Below, piece by piece: positions 62,586 to 64,000 of a stretch of 64,000 nt of DNA (position 1 is the stretch's first letter; the number at the start of each line of letters is the position of its first letter). The position numbers were made by a program, and so were the translations under genes. The notes beneath the pieces were generated by a model. That model did not search any database and was not told the DNA's origin. It was given only the letters and a program-made list of their open reading frames with translations. The stretch comes from Acinetobacter cumulans (lineage in GTDB: Bacteria > Pseudomonadota > Gammaproteobacteria > Pseudomonadales > Moraxellaceae), in assembly GCF_003024525.3 (NCBI RefSeq), contig NZ_CP035934.2, positions 1,736,001 through 1,800,000 on the forward strand, written 5' to 3'.

Positions 62586-64000
62586 TTCAGAGAACCCGAA
62601 CACAAATTTACCAAAGCCAGAAGGTCTATTCGAACGCATTATTCAGTTTTCAATTCAAAATGCAATTTGGGTGATGCTGTTTGTTTGTACATGGATTGCC
62701 GTCGGGATTTATAGTTATCAAAAACTGCCGATTGATGCAGTCCCTGATATTACCAATACCCAAGTGCAAATTAATACACAGGCCAGTGGCTTTACAGCGC
62801 TTGAAGTGGAACAGCGGATTACCTATCCGATTGAAAATGCGATGGCTGGTATTCCAGATTTGGAATTGACCCGTTCTATTTCCCGTTATGGCCTGTCACA
62901 AGTCACGATTGTCTTTAAAGACGGTACGGATATTTATTGGGCGCGTCAGCAAATTAATCAGCGTGTACAAGAAGTTCAGTCGACATTGCCTGCCCAAGTT
63001 TCTCCAACGATGTCGCCCGTTTCAACAGGTTTGGGCGAAATTTATCAATGGGTGCTGAAAGCTGAACCCAATGCAAAAAAAGCAGATGGCACGGCATATA
63101 GCGCGATGGATTTGCGTGAAATTCAAGATTGGATTGTGCGTCCGCAATTACAGCGTGTACAAGGTGTTGCCGAGGTCAACAGTATTGGTGGTTTTAATAA
63201 AACCTACGTGGTTTCACCTGATTTAAACCGCATGCAACAGCTGAATCTGTCATTAGAACAATTACAGCAAGCGCTCACGGAAAATAATGAAAACCGTGGT
63301 GCAGGTTTTATTGAAGAAAATGGTCAGCAGTTAACAGTTCGAGTGCCGGGAACCTTAAACACCATTTCAGATATTGAAAACACCATGATTGACAGTCCAA
63401 ACGGCAGTCCAATTCGTGTGGGTGATATTGCACAAGTATCGATAGGGCATGATTTGCGAACAGGTGGTGCAACCTATAATGGGGAAGAAACTGTTTTAGG
63501 TATTGCCATGATGGCCATGGGACAAAATAGCCGAACTGTCTCGAAAGCTGTAGATGCCAAAATTAAAGACATTCAAGCCAGCTTACCCAAAGGGGTAAAA
63601 ATTGAAACAGTGTATGACCGTACCACATTGGTGGAGAAAGCTATTAAAACCGTTCAAAAGAACTTGGTTGAAGGCGCAATTCTAGTCATCATCATTTTAT
63701 TTATCTTTTTAGGTAATATCCGTGCCGCCTTAATTACTGCCTGCGTTATTCCACTATCAATGCTGTTTACCTTAACCGGCATGGCACAAAAGAATATCAG
63801 CGCGAACCTAATGAGCTTAGGCGCATTAGATTTCGGTATTATTGTTGATGGTGCAGTGGTGATTGTTGAAAACTGTATACGACGTTTAGCCCATGCACAG
63901 CAAATTTTGAAACGTCCATTAACACAAAATGAACGCTTTAAAGAAGTCTTTTTGGCTGCACGTCAGGCACGCCGTCCGCTGATATTTGGACAATTAATTA
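62575..64000 (+). CDS. czcA: CzcA-family heavy-metal RND pump, partial at window end
   Basis: The first 475 codons or so of an RND transporter; the rest lies beyond the window. The start ATG at 62575 gives MNTNSENPNTNLPKPEGLFER, then the first helix and YQKLPIDAVPDITNTQVQI, a CusA/CzcA hallmark. Segment DFGIIVDGAVVIVEN in the fourth helix carries the acidic residues needed for proton-driven export of Zn/Cd/Co in CzcA. Metal choice cannot be set from this part. It overlaps the end of czcB. Confidence 0.9.
   Translation, partial: MNTNSENPNTNLPKPEGLFERIIQFSIQNAIWVMLFVCTWIAVGIYSYQKLPIDAVPDITNTQVQINTQASGFTALEVEQRITYPIENAMAGIPDLELTRSISRYGLSQVTIVFKDGTDIYWARQQINQRVQEVQSTLPAQVSPTMSPVSTGLGEIYQWVLKAEPNAKKADGTAYSAMDLREIQDWIVRPQLQRVQGVAEVNSIGGFNKTYVVSPDLNRMQQLNLSLEQLQQALTENNENRGAGFIEENGQQLTVRVPGTLNTISDIENTMIDSPNGSPIRVGDIAQVSIGHDLRTGGATYNGEETVLGIAMMAMGQNSRTVSKAVDAKIKDIQASLPKGVKIETVYDRTTLVEKAIKTVQKNLVEGAILVIIILFIFLGNIRAALITACVIPLSMLFTLTGMAQKNISANLMSLGALDFGIIVDGAVVIVENCIRRLAHAQQILKRPLTQNERFKEVFLAARQARRPLIFGQLI

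Noticed and set aside
1..64000. CRISPR array, tRNA/rRNA genes, insertion sequences, prophage
   Set aside because: No regular spacer repeats, cloverleaf patterns, transposase genes or phage genes were seen in the sequence.

Overview
The window looks like chromosomal DNA of an Acinetobacter-type gammaproteobacterium. It is AT-rich, intergenic spaces are short with hairpin terminators, and the gene families fit that group (LrgA/LrgB pair, MoaCB fusion, HpxO-type urate degradation, NasS/NasT nitrate control, Mhp-like meta-cleavage genes). The assignment rests on gene content, not on a database search. I saw no tRNA, rRNA, CRISPR array or insertion sequence.

Layout. (1) 1-6.5 kb: a small exported protein, an EamA permease, then a divergent unit of DUF4198 protein, ApbE-DUF2271 fusion, PepSY membrane protein and CysJ-like flavoreductase. 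A Fur-like palindrome lies in the divergent promoter, suggesting an iron-responsive extracytoplasmic flavin/electron-transfer system. (2) 6.5-12.7 kb: DUF2147 protein, NAD malic enzyme, YddG-type exporter, LrgB/LrgA and a divergent LysR regulator. (3) 12.9-19.4 kb: a complete urate-to-glyoxylate-plus-urea route (hpxO, uraH, uraD, puuE, alc, allA) with a urate/xanthine permease. (4) 19.4-39.9 kb: a LysR regulator, nasS/nasT, nitrate transporter, nirB, a NirD-FAD reductase fusion, nitrate reductase, mobA, moaA/D/E/CB, moeA, modABC and cysG. This is nitrate assimilation with its molybdenum cofactor, molybdate and siroheme supply. (5) 40-49.6 kb: a TonB-dependent receptor, gabD-like dehydrogenase, DmdC-like acyl-CoA dehydrogenase with divergent AraC-type regulator, an amidohydrolase/decarboxylase and a FadL-type porin. 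(6) 49.6-59.4 kb: a DUF2505-like protein, FAH-family hydrolase, and an operon of C-C hydrolase, extradiol dioxygenase, MhpA-like hydroxylase, MhpD-like hydratase, mhpF and mhpE (each broken by one apparent single-base deletion), an SDR and a TetR regulator. (7) 59.5-64 kb: a czcI-czcC-czcB-czcA metal efflux operon; czcA runs off the end.

The main regulatory result is a set of eight correctly oriented sigma-54 type -24/-12 promoters (GG-N10-GC) in front of puuE, uraDH-uacT, alc-allA, hpxO, the LysR gene, nasTS, the nitrate transporter operon and the moaA operon, with NtrC-like sites upstream of two of them. Regions 3 and 4 therefore read as one nitrogen-limitation regulon joining urate and nitrate use. 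The nitrate transporter transcript also starts with two hairpins carrying hexaloops of the A-N-N-G-N-N kind that ANTAR proteins such as NasT bind.
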